A program made the position numbers and the translations under genes. 64,000 bases of DNA from Pterois miles (Eukaryota > Chordata > Actinopteri > Perciformes > Scorpaenidae), in contig CAMQGK010000567.1 in assembly GCA_947000775.1 (NCBI GenBank), positions 12,375,501 through 12,439,500 on the forward strand, written 5' to 3'. How positions within the stretch are numbered: the first letter of the stretch is position 1; each line of letters starts with the position of its first letter. Shown piece by piece: positions 26,327 through 39,272 of this stretch. The notes under the pieces are model-generated. The model ran no database searches, was not told the origin of the DNA, and worked only from the letters and a program-made list of their open reading frames with translations.

Positions 26327-26489
26327 CTGCAGCCCTTATGTGTCCTGGATTCGGTCAGGCCAATCACAACCATTAATCTAGTCACATGGGAATGTACGGG
26401 GGCGCCATGTGAGGATAACTCATGAGTGGAAATTGAGGTTAGCATAAGGTTTTGGTCACGTTCAATGACCAGTGAGCTACCTCCGGGTC

Positions 26490-26583
26490 TAAGAAGTGAA
26501 GTCAGTGCTGAAGTGCCTTAAACTTGCATTCTTTATAACAGCCAGCAGGGGGCGACTCCTCTGGTTGCAAAAGGAAGTCATTG
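26490..26583 (-). repeat. repeat A fragment, inverted
   Basis: GAAGTGAAGTCAGTGCTGAAG and AGGGGGCGACTCCTCTGGTTG are the reverse complement of the end of the repeat-A copy near 48500-48590. It abuts the MITE that starts at 26593. Confidence 0.6.
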
Positions 26584-26592
26584 TATAGAAGT

Positions 26593-27113
26593 TAGGGCCA
26601 CAAATTAATTGAATATTAACCATGTTCACAATTTTGGCTTCCCACAATTAAATGAACATGAATGACTACGATATTAGTGTTTAAAACGCATGCTTCGCTC
26701 ATAGAAAACTCTGCTGCATAAATCAAGCACTTCTTGAGCTAACAGCTACAGATGAACCATCAATCAGCAGCCAATCGAAGCCAGACGGTCTCATATTTTA
26801 CACATGCAGCTGCCACATGATGGTTTTACGTCAGCACGCGGTACAGTCAGAAACATCACACATACAACCTGTCGTCAATGTGGAAGTTCTTCATTGTGAG
26901 TGAAGAAGCCATAAAGCTGCAATTTATCACAATTGTAAGTCCAAAATATGTTGCGGAGGAGCGACCTTAAAACATCTGGAACAAGTAAATTAATCAGAAA
27001 CTTATTATGTTGTAATATATTCCCACGATGCTGCTCAGAGTAATCACAGCGACCGGCTCATCTGCCCACAGCTCAGATCTGAACATCTAAAGTTAATGGA
27101 GGTTTCATAGTCA
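26593..27113 (+). mobile_element. TAGGGCTGCACAATTAATCG-type MITE, copy 1
   Basis: TAGGGCCACAAATTAATTG is followed by TTTTGGCTTCCCACAATTAA, CGCATGCTTCGCTCATAGAA, ACAGCGACCGGCTCATCTG and TTAATGGAGGTTTCAT, all of which recur inverted at 40990-41466. The right end is not clear. Confidence 0.65.
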
Positions 27114-27209
27114 CATTATGGTGCGTTCAAGCTCTGCTCAGTAAAAAGGAATATTGGGTGATGGTAAATTACAACACTACCATGATGCAATCAGATGTAA
27201 TCGGTAAAA

Positions 27210-27360
27210 TGTACTTTTTGGCAAGAAACTTTAATAAATGCAGTTCTTTGAAGGAGATGTTTTCACAGCAATATAAAGTAGATATTAGAGAGAAATATGA
27301 CCCGTTCAACTTCTTAATGGCTCTAAGCAGCTTAATAACTTAATTATAAATACTAATGCC
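27210..27360. repeat. repeat B, copy 2
   Basis: It aligns with 11403-11550 through AGAAACTT, AATAAATGCAG, GATGTTTTCACAGCAATATAAA and ATATTAGAGAGAAATATGACC, followed by CTCTAAGCAGCTTA, which is shared with the copy at 47690. Confidence 0.55.
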
Positions 27361-29949
27361 AAGAGTTTTTAAATCAAAGCAAAAATTTAATATATTTTTT
27401 TTTATTGATAATACGCAGCTGATATACCAAAATGAACTAAATGGGTTTTAATTCTGTCAAAAAAGCAAAACAACTATGGGTGCAGTGGGTGCATAATGTA
27501 ATCGATGTGTGCCCGACCACTGTGTAACACCAGTAACACCAACACCTGCGGCAAGCCATTACGTCCTCTTCTTCAACCCAGTCTATTGCTCAGTCAGAAA
27601 CACATTTCATGACTGACAGAGAGACTGGAGTTGGGACTTGAACCCAGAGTTGAAGGTAAATGTGTCCTCTCATTCACCCCGACTCCAGCACTGATGTCCA
27701 CTACGCTGACCTTTCCCTAAAACTTTTGTGAGAGGAAAAAAATATTTTCCTCACTCCTTCAGAGCACAACATTGTCCTCATTTCAGAAAAAGTCTATGTG
27801 AGGCGATACTTTATCCATACTTAACTTTCTGTTGCCTCTGGCGTCTTTTCTCTGAGAGCTGAAAATCAATTCCATCGTTTGATTGCTTTTTTGCCAGCCT
27901 TCTTATTGTTCATGTTTCAGGGCAGCCTCTCCGCTACGTTCATATATCACCTACGTATAACCAGCCTCAGCCTGACACTCTATAGACCGATGCCTCGCAT
28001 TACACTCCTAACCTTTTGTATTTATTAAACTTAAATCATTTCAACACTCTTATCTAATGCAGTTGCTGTAATTTGCTACTTCCTGAGAGTTATTATTCAG
28101 CTGGCTCTCCGACTTCCTCCTGGATCTAAAAGTCAAGGTGGGAAGATGGAGGCAGAGCATGACAAAAGAGAGTAACGACAGAGAGAGGAAGCCCGGGAGG
28201 AGGCCGGGGAGTGTTCCTGTCATTGCTGTTATCTGGCAGGGTGATATGCGGGACTGAAAAGCTGCTGATTTCTGGCTATATATCTGTGACACTCATAAAC
28301 CCTGAAATTACAGGCTGCTGGTTTGTAAGCCAAAAAAAGTCTAAATTGAAGTATTTTCCCAATGGATTTTTTTTTTTTTAATAATACACTTTGCTACTGG
28401 AGTGACAGTCATTTCATTTCCCAAACAGATAATCTGAATAATGTTTTCCTCTTCCTGTCATGACATCACTTTTTAATGTGCTGTGTTAAATGAAACAAGT
28501 TTTTTGGGGGGCGTTTTTCAAAATGAATGAACAACGAAGATGTTCACAGTCTGAGCTGCCACAGGGACCTGAAGCTTTTCATCTCAGTATATTTTCCTGG
28601 AATTTGAAATTCTGATTGACTCGACGAAAAGCCCACGAGTGGAGCGATAGACAAACAGCAGGGCTGATCAATATGACTGGCAGGCGAGAGGAACAACTGA
28701 GAAGTCCAGAGAGAACTGGGATATTTGCTCTCCCCTCCCTCCGCCACCACTTTCAGTTTTTCATTTCATTGTGACAAGCTGTACTGACTGGTGTGATCAG
28801 ACAGGATTGTCCCCCTTCCTGCATAAACAGCAGAGATTATGTGGGAGGAAAAACATTTTGTCCAGAGGACTGACACTTTTTTTAGCCCTCCAGGAAGGAA
28901 GCACAGTCGAATGTTTGTGAAATAAACATTAAAATGTCAGCTCACACTTGCACCATCGACCTCGCCACCAGAAGTAAATTCTAAGTGTAATCGATCCATC
29001 CCCAGAAAAGGAGATAAAGAGGATAAAACTGCTCTTCTCATCTCTTATTCCTCCCCTGTAACTGTGACACAACCATTCCCACATGGTAAACTGTGCAGAT
29101 TAACATTCCTGTCAAGACCATAGGTTATTTTATGGGAGTGACTGATCCGATTCAGGTTTATTGATTTATGAGAAGGGAAAAATATTTATATTCTTTAGAT
29201 GATACTGACACAGATTTATTGTATCCTCAGTAACAGGAAGTAAACTAAAGTGGGCCTTTAAAAGTTTAGAAATAATAGATTCAACCCGGTCTCACAGGAA
29301 GGCGTTTAAATATCACAACATTACAGTGACATGCCACGTGTCATGAGGACACATTTCAGGCTTTTTGTACACCACTCAAAAAAACTACAGAACCGTCCGC
29401 CGTTATGTTGAGGCAACACCATTTAATAAGGATTAAGAAAAATGTCATGGTTGGGATTAACAAATACATAAACTAAGTAAAATACGTACGGAAACATAAA
29501 AGTACGAAAAACACATCAGAAAAAAAACCTACGAGTTTGTTGACCCATCCACCTCCCACCTGCCTGCCATAAACGGTCTGTCTCGCTTTTTATTCTACAT
29601 CACCAGCTGAGATTATAGCATATTTACGTGGAGAGTTTATGTTGGAGTCTGTAAAGACTACATGACAAATGACACGCCAAATGTAAAAGAAGCTGTCTTA
29701 TTGCACGCTAAATACCTTTCGTATTATAAGCAGCATTCATACACTATTTTTTGTGAACGGGCTGATAGATTATATTAAGTCACTTTTGTATACAATATTT
29801 CTGACCTACTTGGATTCAGGTTTTTGCATGAATTATAAATTAATAGATAAATAAATGTACAGTATGTACATTTATGTCCTTTTCATTGTTTCGTTCAAGG
29901 CCTTTTCGTTCCAATTAATATCTAATAGATAGAATGATATTTTAGATAG

Positions 29950-30190
29950 CTTGCGTCAGACTTGGCAGTTGGGTGAAGACCTTCCTGTCTCAACATGACA
30001 ACGCCAACCATGCACAAAGCCAGATCCACACATAAATGGGTTTCTAAATTTGATGTGGAAGACATCGACTCTGACCTGAACCCCACTCAGCACTCTTTAG
30101 GATGCACAGAAATACAGACCAGGAGCCAGACATCAGCCTCACTAACACCTGGCTGAATGAGGCTGTTATAGCAGCCAGCACATACAGGTG
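29950..30190 (+). pseudogene. degenerate Tc1/IS630-type transposase-derived fragment
   Basis: CAACATGACAACGCC (QHDNA), CATGCACAAAGCCAGATCCA and CTGACCTGAACCCCACTCAGC (PDLNP-like) followed by CTGGCTGAATGAGGC correspond in order to the C-terminal catalytic part of Tc1-type transposases (QHDNAP, SPDLNPIEHLW, then the W..V segment). Stops and frame breaks interrupt it, and no terminal repeat is visible. Confidence 0.6.
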
Positions 30191-31197
30191 TAACGATGGG
30201 TTTCGTATCAGTAGTTGGGTTTCCATTCATTTGTCAAGCAAACTTTTGAAATGTCGCAAGGAAAAAACAAAAAGGGAATTCGGCACATTTCTACCAACTG
30301 GTTTGGAGCATATAAACTCGGCTACAGCATAGGTTGGTCAGAAGTTGTCGCTATAGGCTACACTAATTTCAGCCTTTACTAGTTACAGCATTTGGTCTTT
30401 GCAAAGCATGTGATAAAATGATTTAAATAAAATGATATTTACATTAAATCATTAGAACTGTGGAGTGTTTTGACGATAAATCACCTCAGTCTAATCACCC
30501 AGTGTAACATGTTAAAAACAGACTGTAGCCCCTTTATATTACAGTGTCTGGATGCTTGGCAGCCAAAGCAGCATTTAATAGCCCTGTCTGATTCAGCATT
30601 AAGTTAACAATTGGTGGGATAAGTTGGCGTTTTAGCTAATTGGAGTTCAACTGGTCCTCTGCGACCTTTATTCCTTCGTTCCCCAGCCTCATTTAAACAG
30701 TGAGAGTCAGAGCGGCACATTTGTGGAACATGGTCAGGTCACAGCTTCTTCAAATAAATGTTTAATTTCAGATCTTGATTATGTATTTGTCTTGCTTGAG
30801 CGCTCATTTCCCCACAACATCCAATTAAAATTAGCTAACTGGTAATATAGCAGAGGGTGGAATTGCTTTCATTGCATTAGATGTGTAATTGCACTCTCTA
30901 TATCCCCAGTGACCCAAAAATCAATTTCCTCTAAACTGTGTATGAACTAAAACCCTCCTTGCTGCACCGGGTCCAGATGCACAAATCACAAGGACACGTG
31001 ATAACAATGTATAGAGTTAGAGAATTGGGAACAACGGTATTAAGATCGGAGGTTGAGATAGACAGTGTTATGCAGTTATGTCCTCACTAGTTTCATCAGA
31101 GATATATGAGAGGTAACATGGCCGTATGGCAACCATCTGGTGCAGAGATTTTTCACTGGCTCGCGTTGATTCACCCATTCTCTCTCGACTCCTTCAG

Positions 31198-31409
31198 GTG
31201 GGGACCTACGAGATGGGGATCCTACAAATGAGATACCCTGTGTGGCCGCGGTACGGCTCCTACCTGGAGCCGGTGTCCGATTACAGGCATCTGACGGTGG
31301 CCACGCTGGAGGAGAGGCCCTTTGTCATTGTGGAGGCAGTGGACCCTGTGACTGGTACATGTGTCAGCAACACTGTACCCTGCCGACGACAGTCCAACAA
31401 GACGGAGGC
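31198..31409 (+). CDS. grin2c: grin2c coding exon 4: linker and start of ligand-binding lobe S1
   Basis: This exon encodes residues 383-452 and two bases of A453. The acceptor is CTCCTTCAG and the donor GGC|GTAAGT, phase 2. YPVWPRY ends the amino-terminal part. HLTVATLEERPFVIVE at about 413-428 opens the S1 half of the glutamate-binding domain. C437 and C444 are the conserved S1 cysteines that pair with C465 and C466 in the next exon. N449 lies in an NKT sequon. VPCRRQSN agrees with GluN2C. Confidence 0.96.
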
Positions 31410-31639
31410 GTAAGTGATGCTGTCGCTCAACGACACTGAATAGCCTTGGTTGATAGCATTTTATCAAATCAACTGAATCCACTTATTGAACTGAATTGTG
31501 TATTCCCATCAAATGTGATTAGGTTAAGCTGACAAACTGAATCTACATGCAGAATTACTGCCTTGACGGGAACCAGTTAAGTTGCAATTTGCTTGCAAGT
31601 CCATGTCTATCCAAAATTTCATCGCTACATCATTTTATC

Positions 31640-31850
31640 CTGTTATACATTAGAGTGAAATTGTAATGAAATGCTAATTAGCATATGAATTCTTGAGTTA
31701 TGGCCAAAAATGTGTTTTGTGAGGCCACAGTGACCTTTGACCACAAATTATAATCAGTTCATCCTTGAGTCCAAGTGGACATTTGTGCCAGATTTGAAAA
31801 AAAAAATCCTGAGATATTGCGTTCACAAGACTGGTACGGATACACAACAG
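31640..31850. repeat. dispersed repeat carrying a DR1-like motif, copy 2
   Basis: This second copy keeps the sequence uninterrupted where copy 1 contains a MITE, so it serves as the empty site. TGACCTTTGACC lies at 31731-31742. The end CTGAGATATTGCGTTCAC is also typical of this repeat. Confidence 0.65.
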
Positions 31851-33171
31851 CTACAACAGCTGTAGTCTACTTACTTTGATTATTTTTACGAAGATACTTT
31901 TGCTTCAAATACTGGGAGTCCTGATGAGGGATCAACCGATTATCAACCTGGCCAAGTGACTAACACGGACCTGCCATGTTTGACCTGTTGTGGTGAGCCA
32001 GCCGTCACTCTGTTTGTTACTGTTAGTAGAGAATCCAGTCTGCCATGTAGTTCACACACTTCACTAATAAACCAGAGAACTGTAGTGTAACACCGGGCAA
32101 ACCCTGGTTTACACTGACAAACGACCCCTGGTTGAGTTCAGACACTTGCTTTCTGAGATCAGCCAAGTTTATTTAGCAAGTTACCTACTTCAGCATCAGC
32201 AAAAATGAAAAGCTAATACCTGAGTGTCTTTTACTCTGCTAACAAAATAAGGAAAAGGAGATTTAATAAAACATCTGTCACCCTCAGATCTTAGATAGTC
32301 TTTTTTTGTCCCTGGAGGAAAGCAGTTCCAGGAATTTAAATCAACCCAGAACCAGATTTGGATTCAAAACCAAACCACAGGGTTGACTGGAAAAACTGCA
32401 TGTTTGCACAGATCAACAGAACATTGAATTGAATTGAAGTCACTGAATATACAGTATAACATATGTCTTTAGGGGAAATGTATATAAAAGACAAGGCACC
32501 CAGAATATTTCCTTCTTGATGTCATGAAGATAAAAACACATCTTTACCTTCAAGCCTATAGAACATTTGGAGATTTGTCCACTACTAATTATCAAATAAT
32601 TTGGAGTAAACGAACCATCTCAAGTGGAAGAAACCATCCTATGCAAACTTAGGTCATATCAGTGTACAGTCCCACATGCGCTCTCACATGTTAACATGCC
32701 CATCTTAATTGATTCGGTATCCAGCTTGAGAGCACCATTAGGTATGAGATTAAGAGGCTCTTCCCCTGCCATTAGCCCAGGCATGACTTCTTATCACTCA
32801 ATGAGGTGAGATACTCATTAGGCTGCTTGGCCAGAGTTTAATATCCCAGGGATCACCCTCTGACCCAATCAGGGAAATATATGTGCTGCATGGTGGGGTA
32901 TCAATTAGATGGGACGATTAGGCCATGTCATCAATCCTGAACACCTAGAGACTGATATTGGTGTTCATTAGTGGGGGAGAGGAGCGCTGGCCATTATCCA
33001 TTACTGACAATAGTGTTAACGAGATGAGGGGGACAGCAGGATGAGGATCACGTCCCTTCAGTGTTATGGAGGACTGTAGTGCTTTATCACTCATGCTGAC
33101 CAAATCATCACGTCAATATAAAAAGTGCCTAACTCCCCTTGTTGGACAACGGCACATTTTCATAGAGCTGC

Positions 33172-33203
33172 AAAAAAAAATAAATAAATAAATAAATAAA
33201 AAA
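33172..33203. repeat. A/(AAAT)n run
   Basis: Nine A residues pass into TAAA repeats and a final A run. It is a simple repeat only. Confidence 0.9.
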
Positions 33204-33393
33204 TCAGAGGCAGAAGCAGTCAATAAGAAGTTCAATGAGCCAATCTGCACTTTGTTCAGCTGAAGGAGAAACACTGACCAGTGAAGGGTGAGGAGGTGAT
33301 GCTTCCACCAGTCAAACTGAAGATACATCTGTGAATAATTAATACATTAATCATCAATCCTATATATTACATTCATTATTTAGCAATCTGTGG

Positions 33394-33475
33394 TAGAGCT
33401 GCACAATTAACCAAATATTAATCGCGATCACAATGTTGGTTCCCACCATTAAATGAACATGATCAACTGTGACTT
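33394..33475 (+). mobile_element. TAGGGCTGCACAATTAATCG-type MITE, short fragment
   Basis: TAGAGCTGCACAATTAACC, ATTAATCGCGATCACAATG and CCACCATTAAATGAACATGA match the first 80 bases of the copy at 26593. The remainder is missing. Confidence 0.6.
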
Positions 33476-34261
33476 GCGCACCCTACAGCGGCAGACTTCC
33501 TGAATGTTGAAAACGTGCTGATACTGGGGGCTGTCCTCGACTAGTACTAACTAGCCAAATAACCGACTATGAGGGAGCAGCTCTAAGCTTCACTGCAGGG
33601 TCAGCTTTCTTTATCTGAATCTACTCTATGCCCTCAACTTGGCCACAACTCAGAGCCACATCAATGCTTTCTAAGTGGGGAGTCATTGGTCATGCAGGTT
33701 CTCCGTTTCAATCCTTCAAACCCCTATAATGCCATACGTTGGGCCAGCCTGGCAGACCATCTGTGCAGTTCCCTCATTCGTCCTCAGAGAGGCCTGACAA
33801 ACAGCTCAGACTTGGCTAAAGCAGCCCAAAGCAGTTAACACGAGCTCTTCCCTTTGAGTCAAACATGATCTCAGGTGGGATCCGAAAACTCTCCACCTCT
33901 CTTCCTGTTTCAGTACCGCTGGTAGACTCAGAGATTAATTCAGAGGTAATGCCCTAGTGAAGGGTGGTATTGACCTGGGAAGATAATGTCATCATACATT
34001 AACTGCGTTTAATGGGAGAGGCTAGATCATAAGTTGATTTAATTAAAGCTGAGACTGAGTGCAGCGGTAGAAGAGCTCCCCAGAGCCTCAGCAGCAGGAC
34101 CAGCCCTGAGCCACTTCACAAAGCACGTTTGAAATCGGGAGTAATTTCAAATTGTATCATGTGAGGTTAGTATACTGCATATACTATTGTGTACAGAGGG
34201 TATAGGATTCTTCATTTCATCAGCCCACCGGTTCGTTTTTTACACTTTGGACAAAGAATTG

Positions 34262-34296
34262 ACTACTGATACAGCTACTACAGCTGTATCAGTAGT
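34262..34296. repeat. perfect hairpin, 15-bp arms, 5-nt loop
   Basis: ACTACTGATACAGCT at 34262-34276 is followed by ACTAC and then by its exact reverse complement at 34282-34296. No terminator or miRNA precursor length is reached: the arms stop at 15 bp and the flanks do not pair. Confidence 0.9.
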
Positions 34297-35104
34297 AACC
34301 TTTTAGCTGCTACTTCATCATGAGCAGCTTATCAAACAGGCCTACCAGGGACAGACCCCAGGGCCAAAGGGGTCTGGTGGCCCCTGGTCAGGGTCGTGTC
34401 TAGATGGTATACCTTGATTCGTAAAACTCTGGCGAGATTTCACAAATCTAGGGTGACCGTTTAGACACCACTCCTAGTGTTTGTGTGTGAGATGACTTTC
34501 TCAATGCAAAATAAAAGCCTCAAAAGTCCAACAGAAAAATGGACAGAGTAAGAGAATATGACACCTTCAACGGAGGTTAACGATGCTGCTGGCCGGATAG
34601 CGATTGTCAGATTGACCGGTGGCTTCGTGCCTGCTGTAGTAACTTCAGCGAGTTTCTGACAGACTGTGTGGTGGTGGTGAGTGTGGGTTTGTCAATGGTT
34701 GTACAGCTGTGCTTCTCCTTAAAATGATGAGCCACACGATGATATAAACACACAATGCATATGCATACACACACAATTTTTAATGGCATGTAATAAGTGT
34801 AAATTAACTTTTTTAACTTTTTTTTCTTAACTGAAGACAGATATTCCCCTCTCACGGTTTCATTTCAGTAGGTCTTTGAGGCCTAAAGGGGTAAAACTCT
34901 CCCAAAATTCAAAAGACAGAAGCAGCTTATCTAACCAGCTTGTGACCAGACGCTATAGAGTACAGCTAACACAACTGAGATGCCTTTGAGCAAGGCATTT
35001 AACTTATATCTGCTCAAGCAGAGAGGCCAACAGGTCAAGCTGTAGATGTAAAGGGCAGCTTCCAGGTGTGAAGGTCCTTGTTAAGGAATAACTACACGTC
35101 TTGG

Positions 35105-35265
35105 TAAACATCTTGGTGGTAAAGATGCATATCATGCAGTGATTGTAACATCCCCGGTTCAATTCCAGCTGCAGACCTTTGTTGCGTGTCATTCCTCCTC
35201 TCTCACCCTTCATTTCCTGTCACTTCTCAACTCTTCACTATCGAATGAAGGCAGAAATGACCCAA
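35105..35265 (+). repeat. tRNA-derived SINE remnant
   Basis: CCCCGGTTCAATTCCAGCTG resembles a tRNA-type B box (GGTTCRANNCC). It is followed by TTTGTTGCGTGTCATTCCTC, CTCTCACCCTTCATTTCCTG and CTATCGAATGAAGGCA, the tail I recall from a common teleost SINE. A second decayed piece, TTTGAGCAAGGCATTTAACT, lies at 34985-35005. Confidence 0.6.
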
Positions 35266-36696
35266 CACACATAATCAATGTAGTAGTTCGTTTTTAACAA
35301 TTTAGTTTAAAGTTAGAATAAACTAATCATTTTGTGTGGCGAAAATGTTGCTTCTTTGCTTTTAATTATCTGGTGACCCATCAATGTCATTTTGTGACCC
35401 CTCCTGGTCCCAGCAGTCTGGACCAGGTTGCATTTCAGTTTCTTCAAAATTGGCACATCTGCAGCATAACAGCTGGAGGATGAGTGAGACTTCTACTCCC
35501 TAATTTCATGCAGTAAGCTTTACAACTTGTTGAGGTGACTTCTTCAAGAGCCTCTCAGTGAGAGTGTTGTCTTTCCTGACAGGGGATACAGTCATCCTCA
35601 GCTATTCAGATGGCCACAGTGACACACGGACACACAGAAATAACACACTTCTGCCTGTCACCGTCCATACAGCAGCTTTCAAACATTACTCTAATAATGT
35701 CCACACTTTGTACGAGTAACACACACATACATCTGCAATAATTCACACATTTTAATGCAACTGGCAGCCACCTTAAAGCCCAGGCTTGAACCCTGGCAGC
35801 TGGTGAGATGGGGGATGTTGGGACCACTGTGTTTACTCTCGGTCTGCTGTGGCAGCCTTGTTTTCCTCTAAAGTGTTCATTTGTTTCAGTTTGTTGTGGC
35901 TGGGTTCTGCCTGTTCGTCTCATTGCCTCCTGGTCCTGATGTGTGGGTGCAGAGTCCATTAGACTGAAGGTCTGGGGGAGGTTAGGGGTGACGTATCATT
36001 AGTGCTCTCTGCATGGCGCCCATGGCTCACTAGTTCACTGCCGCATCACCTCACACTGCCAACCTTATGCGCTATAGAGGTGTGCCTGCTTTGGTTTCTC
36101 TGAAAGCAAATCAACATTTTATGGTGGATCATAACCTTTCTGCAGATAAATAAAAACAGAGAAGGTGGACCGTCAAGGTCTATAAATCATCCTGCCAAGC
36201 TGAAGGAAAGACAGCCTCTCTGACACTGTAGAGTTTTAGAAATTTGCAAAATTGCTAAATTGCAAATAAATTTTAAATTAAGGCCATTTTCCACTGGGCC
36301 AAATAAAAAAAAATACTAACATCTGGCTTTTTTCTTCAGTGAGAAACATTACAACCAGCATTAATCCCCAGGACAAATGACATGATACCCATGTGGACAC
36401 AGTCCACAATTTTCGTCATTTATTCAGCGCTTTTTGTCATCAAAGCCATAAACTCCATCCAGCTCCTTCCAAGCAGCGTTCGAACATCGATCCAAATTAG
36501 TTGGCACCGAGTTTGAAGAGAGACTGAAGAGTAGCCTAAAAGAAAAAAAAGGTAACCACACTGTTTTCCAGTATGGTCGTGATGTTGAATGTGACACACC
36601 AGAGAAAAATAAGAGAGGCTACTCATCTACTGGAAATGGAGCCTATTTTAGTGGGTTTCCCAAAATTAAGAAAACCTGCATTTATACATTAATGTT

Positions 36697-36726
36697 GGGG
36701 TGGTGGTGGTGGGGGGGGGGGGGGGG
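36697..36726. repeat. (TGG)n followed by a 16-base G run
   Basis: GGGGTGGTGGTGGT leads into an uninterrupted G run at 36711-36726. The G-richness would permit G-quadruplex folding on the + strand. Confidence 0.92.
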
Positions 36727-36874
36727 TATTAGTTTTCAAGTCTGACCCAGAAGAAGTCATCTCAAAAGACAAAAAAAAAAGTCATGTAGTCTGGTGTCAG
36801 CATGAATTTGAATTTGGGCTTCACAGTGGTCAGCCTCACAAAAGGTCCTGTTCATCATAGAACTGACAGTGTCA

Positions 36875-37290
36875 TGGGAGGATGCAGTCGGTGAAGTGTG
36901 CGAATGCAGAAAGCTGAAGTACTCTGACCTGGCAACTGAAGCAGGACAAAACAGCTGGAGAACAAGGATGCTCCCAGTGGAGGTTGGCTGCGGGGGTTTG
37001 AGTGGCCATGTCAACTACCAGGCTGCTGAAAAGGATGGGAGTCCCTCCGACAGGCCGTCAAGTCACTGACATAGGCTGTCGAGCGAAGCAGCAACTGGCT
37101 CCAGCTGAAAAGAAAGGATAAGAACTGGGCGGCAAGATGACCGCCAGCCAGCAGAAGCAGGGGGGCACCTGGTACGCTAGGGGTCCCCGTAGAGCCCTCT
37201 GGAGGTGTCGTGGGTCTATAAACCACGGAAGGAGGTTGCCCACCTCATGAGCCCAGTGAGGCAGTGTCCGTCTAAACCCACAAGAAACGA
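36875..37290 (+). pseudogene. non-LTR retrotransposon ORF remnant (C-terminal part)
   Basis: Translation with frame breaks gives CRKLKYSDLATEAGQ, WRTRMLPVEVGC and, after a frame shift, RQAVKSLT and WLQLKRKDKNW. This order (RKLKY.EL, PVEVGCRGF, WLWIKRK) is one I recall from the C-terminal part of a common fish non-LTR retrotransposon protein. In-frame stops show that it is dead, and the reverse transcriptase domain is absent. Confidence 0.55.
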
Positions 37291-37467
37291 TTACAATACG
37301 GGATTGTAAAACCAAGTCCTAAGAGCTGAAATGTTAGGAACCAATTAATGTTAACGAGCATAAATGACAGGATTAAATGGTTCTGTTCATTTACGTGAAT
37401 GGTTCATTTCAAAATGTGCCTTAAAGGGAAATTTGTCAAGTATATCAAATATACGTCATCAGTGTGG

Positions 37468-37958
<491 letters not shown>

Positions 37959-39214
37959 ATAAATAGTTAAGAAAATGTTGTCTTTGTCTCAACAATTATA
38001 AAAATGGTTTTTCGCTAAATCAGAGTACAGGATGTTTTACACGGCATTAGACTGCACTCGGTTTCCCCTCCTCTTCCTGACTCACATCACTGGCGTCATC
38101 CTGTTAGTGTGAAACTGAAGGACATTTTCATCCCCACGTTCCTGGTAATCCTGCTGATAAGTAAGGGGAATTGATTTCAACCCTTACGTCAGCCACTTTT
38201 ACTTTGTATGCCGAGCCGCAAACTGTCTGTTTAGCTTGTGCTGCATGCTCTGTCTGAAGATCGGTACTGTACAGAAGCGGGCACGCCATGTCTTTTTTGT
38301 CAGGGTCACTCAGGCAGCTTGGCATGTGGTAGGTATTACACAGGCGCGTGTCCTCATTAAAGCGGTTTAGCATACTGTAGTCCACATCACATCCAAGTCT
38401 GGGTCAAACGGTTTAGCGTTTGGAAGAGAGGGAAATGTGAGGGAAAACAAGCATTAGTGCGAGTCTAAAATGAAATGCGTAAAAAGTGCATGCGTAGCAC
38501 TTGAACAGCAACACAGCAGTAAGAGATTTGCAGTAGTAGACAACTACAATAAAAGATGAGACTTTGCTGAGTAAAGTGGCAGCCTGACGACCTCTACACT
38601 GCTTTATATGCTGTACTGCCAGTTATGATATGATAATGTGGTGGACTGCTGCGTGGCACACCATAAGAGGCTGCTCTTATTACAGGTTATAGTCTGAAAG
38701 CTGAATGAACATTTAGCCTCATCAGTAAAGTGAATATGCTTATAAACTAGCAAAAGAAGCAACCAATAATCAAATTTAATGTGCTTTATTTACATAAATT
38801 ACACCGTGTTTTGTTCATAAAAGGCTTACTCAGTAACCAAGTCATTTACCCATAATGCTCCATGTTTTAAAACCTTTAAAAAATAAAGAAATAAAATAAA
38901 AAAAAATATATTGTTCCCTTCCCTCCTATGTATATTACATCTGAAGCAGTCAATCGATCAACGTCGAGCTGTGTCGCTCCCAGAGCAAATTAAAGAACAG
39001 GTGAGAAAACAGGCAAATGAGTATTGATTAAGTTTCAATACATTCAATACATCTGATCAGCCTTCACAGAGACCACCGATCAAACTATTTAGAACAAAAA
39101 CTGGCCAATAACGACTTCAGGGCAATCGATCAGAGCACCCATACTAGTTTACATTAAATAAGGCCCACTGAATAAAAATGGAAAACAAAAATGCACTGCT
39201 CATAGTTACTCAAA

Positions 39215-39227
39215 CTACTACTACTAC

Positions 39228-39266
<39 letters not shown>

Positions 39267-39272
39267 TAATAA
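39215..39272. repeat. (CTA)n(ATA)n microsatellite
   Basis: Several CTA units pass into ATA units, with one CAA interruption near 39264. Confidence 0.93.

Larger units (their letters stand above)
23247..31197 (+). other. grin2c intron 3 (8.0 kb)
   Basis: It holds a repeat-A copy (24125-24660), a 25-base poly-A run, an inverted repeat-A fragment followed by a TAGGGC-type MITE (26490-27113), a repeat-B copy (27210-27360) and a degenerate transposase-derived fragment (29950-30190). The remaining stretches, including 23250-24120, 24670-26290, 27370-29940 and 30200-31190, show no gene or repeat that I can name. Confidence 0.85.
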
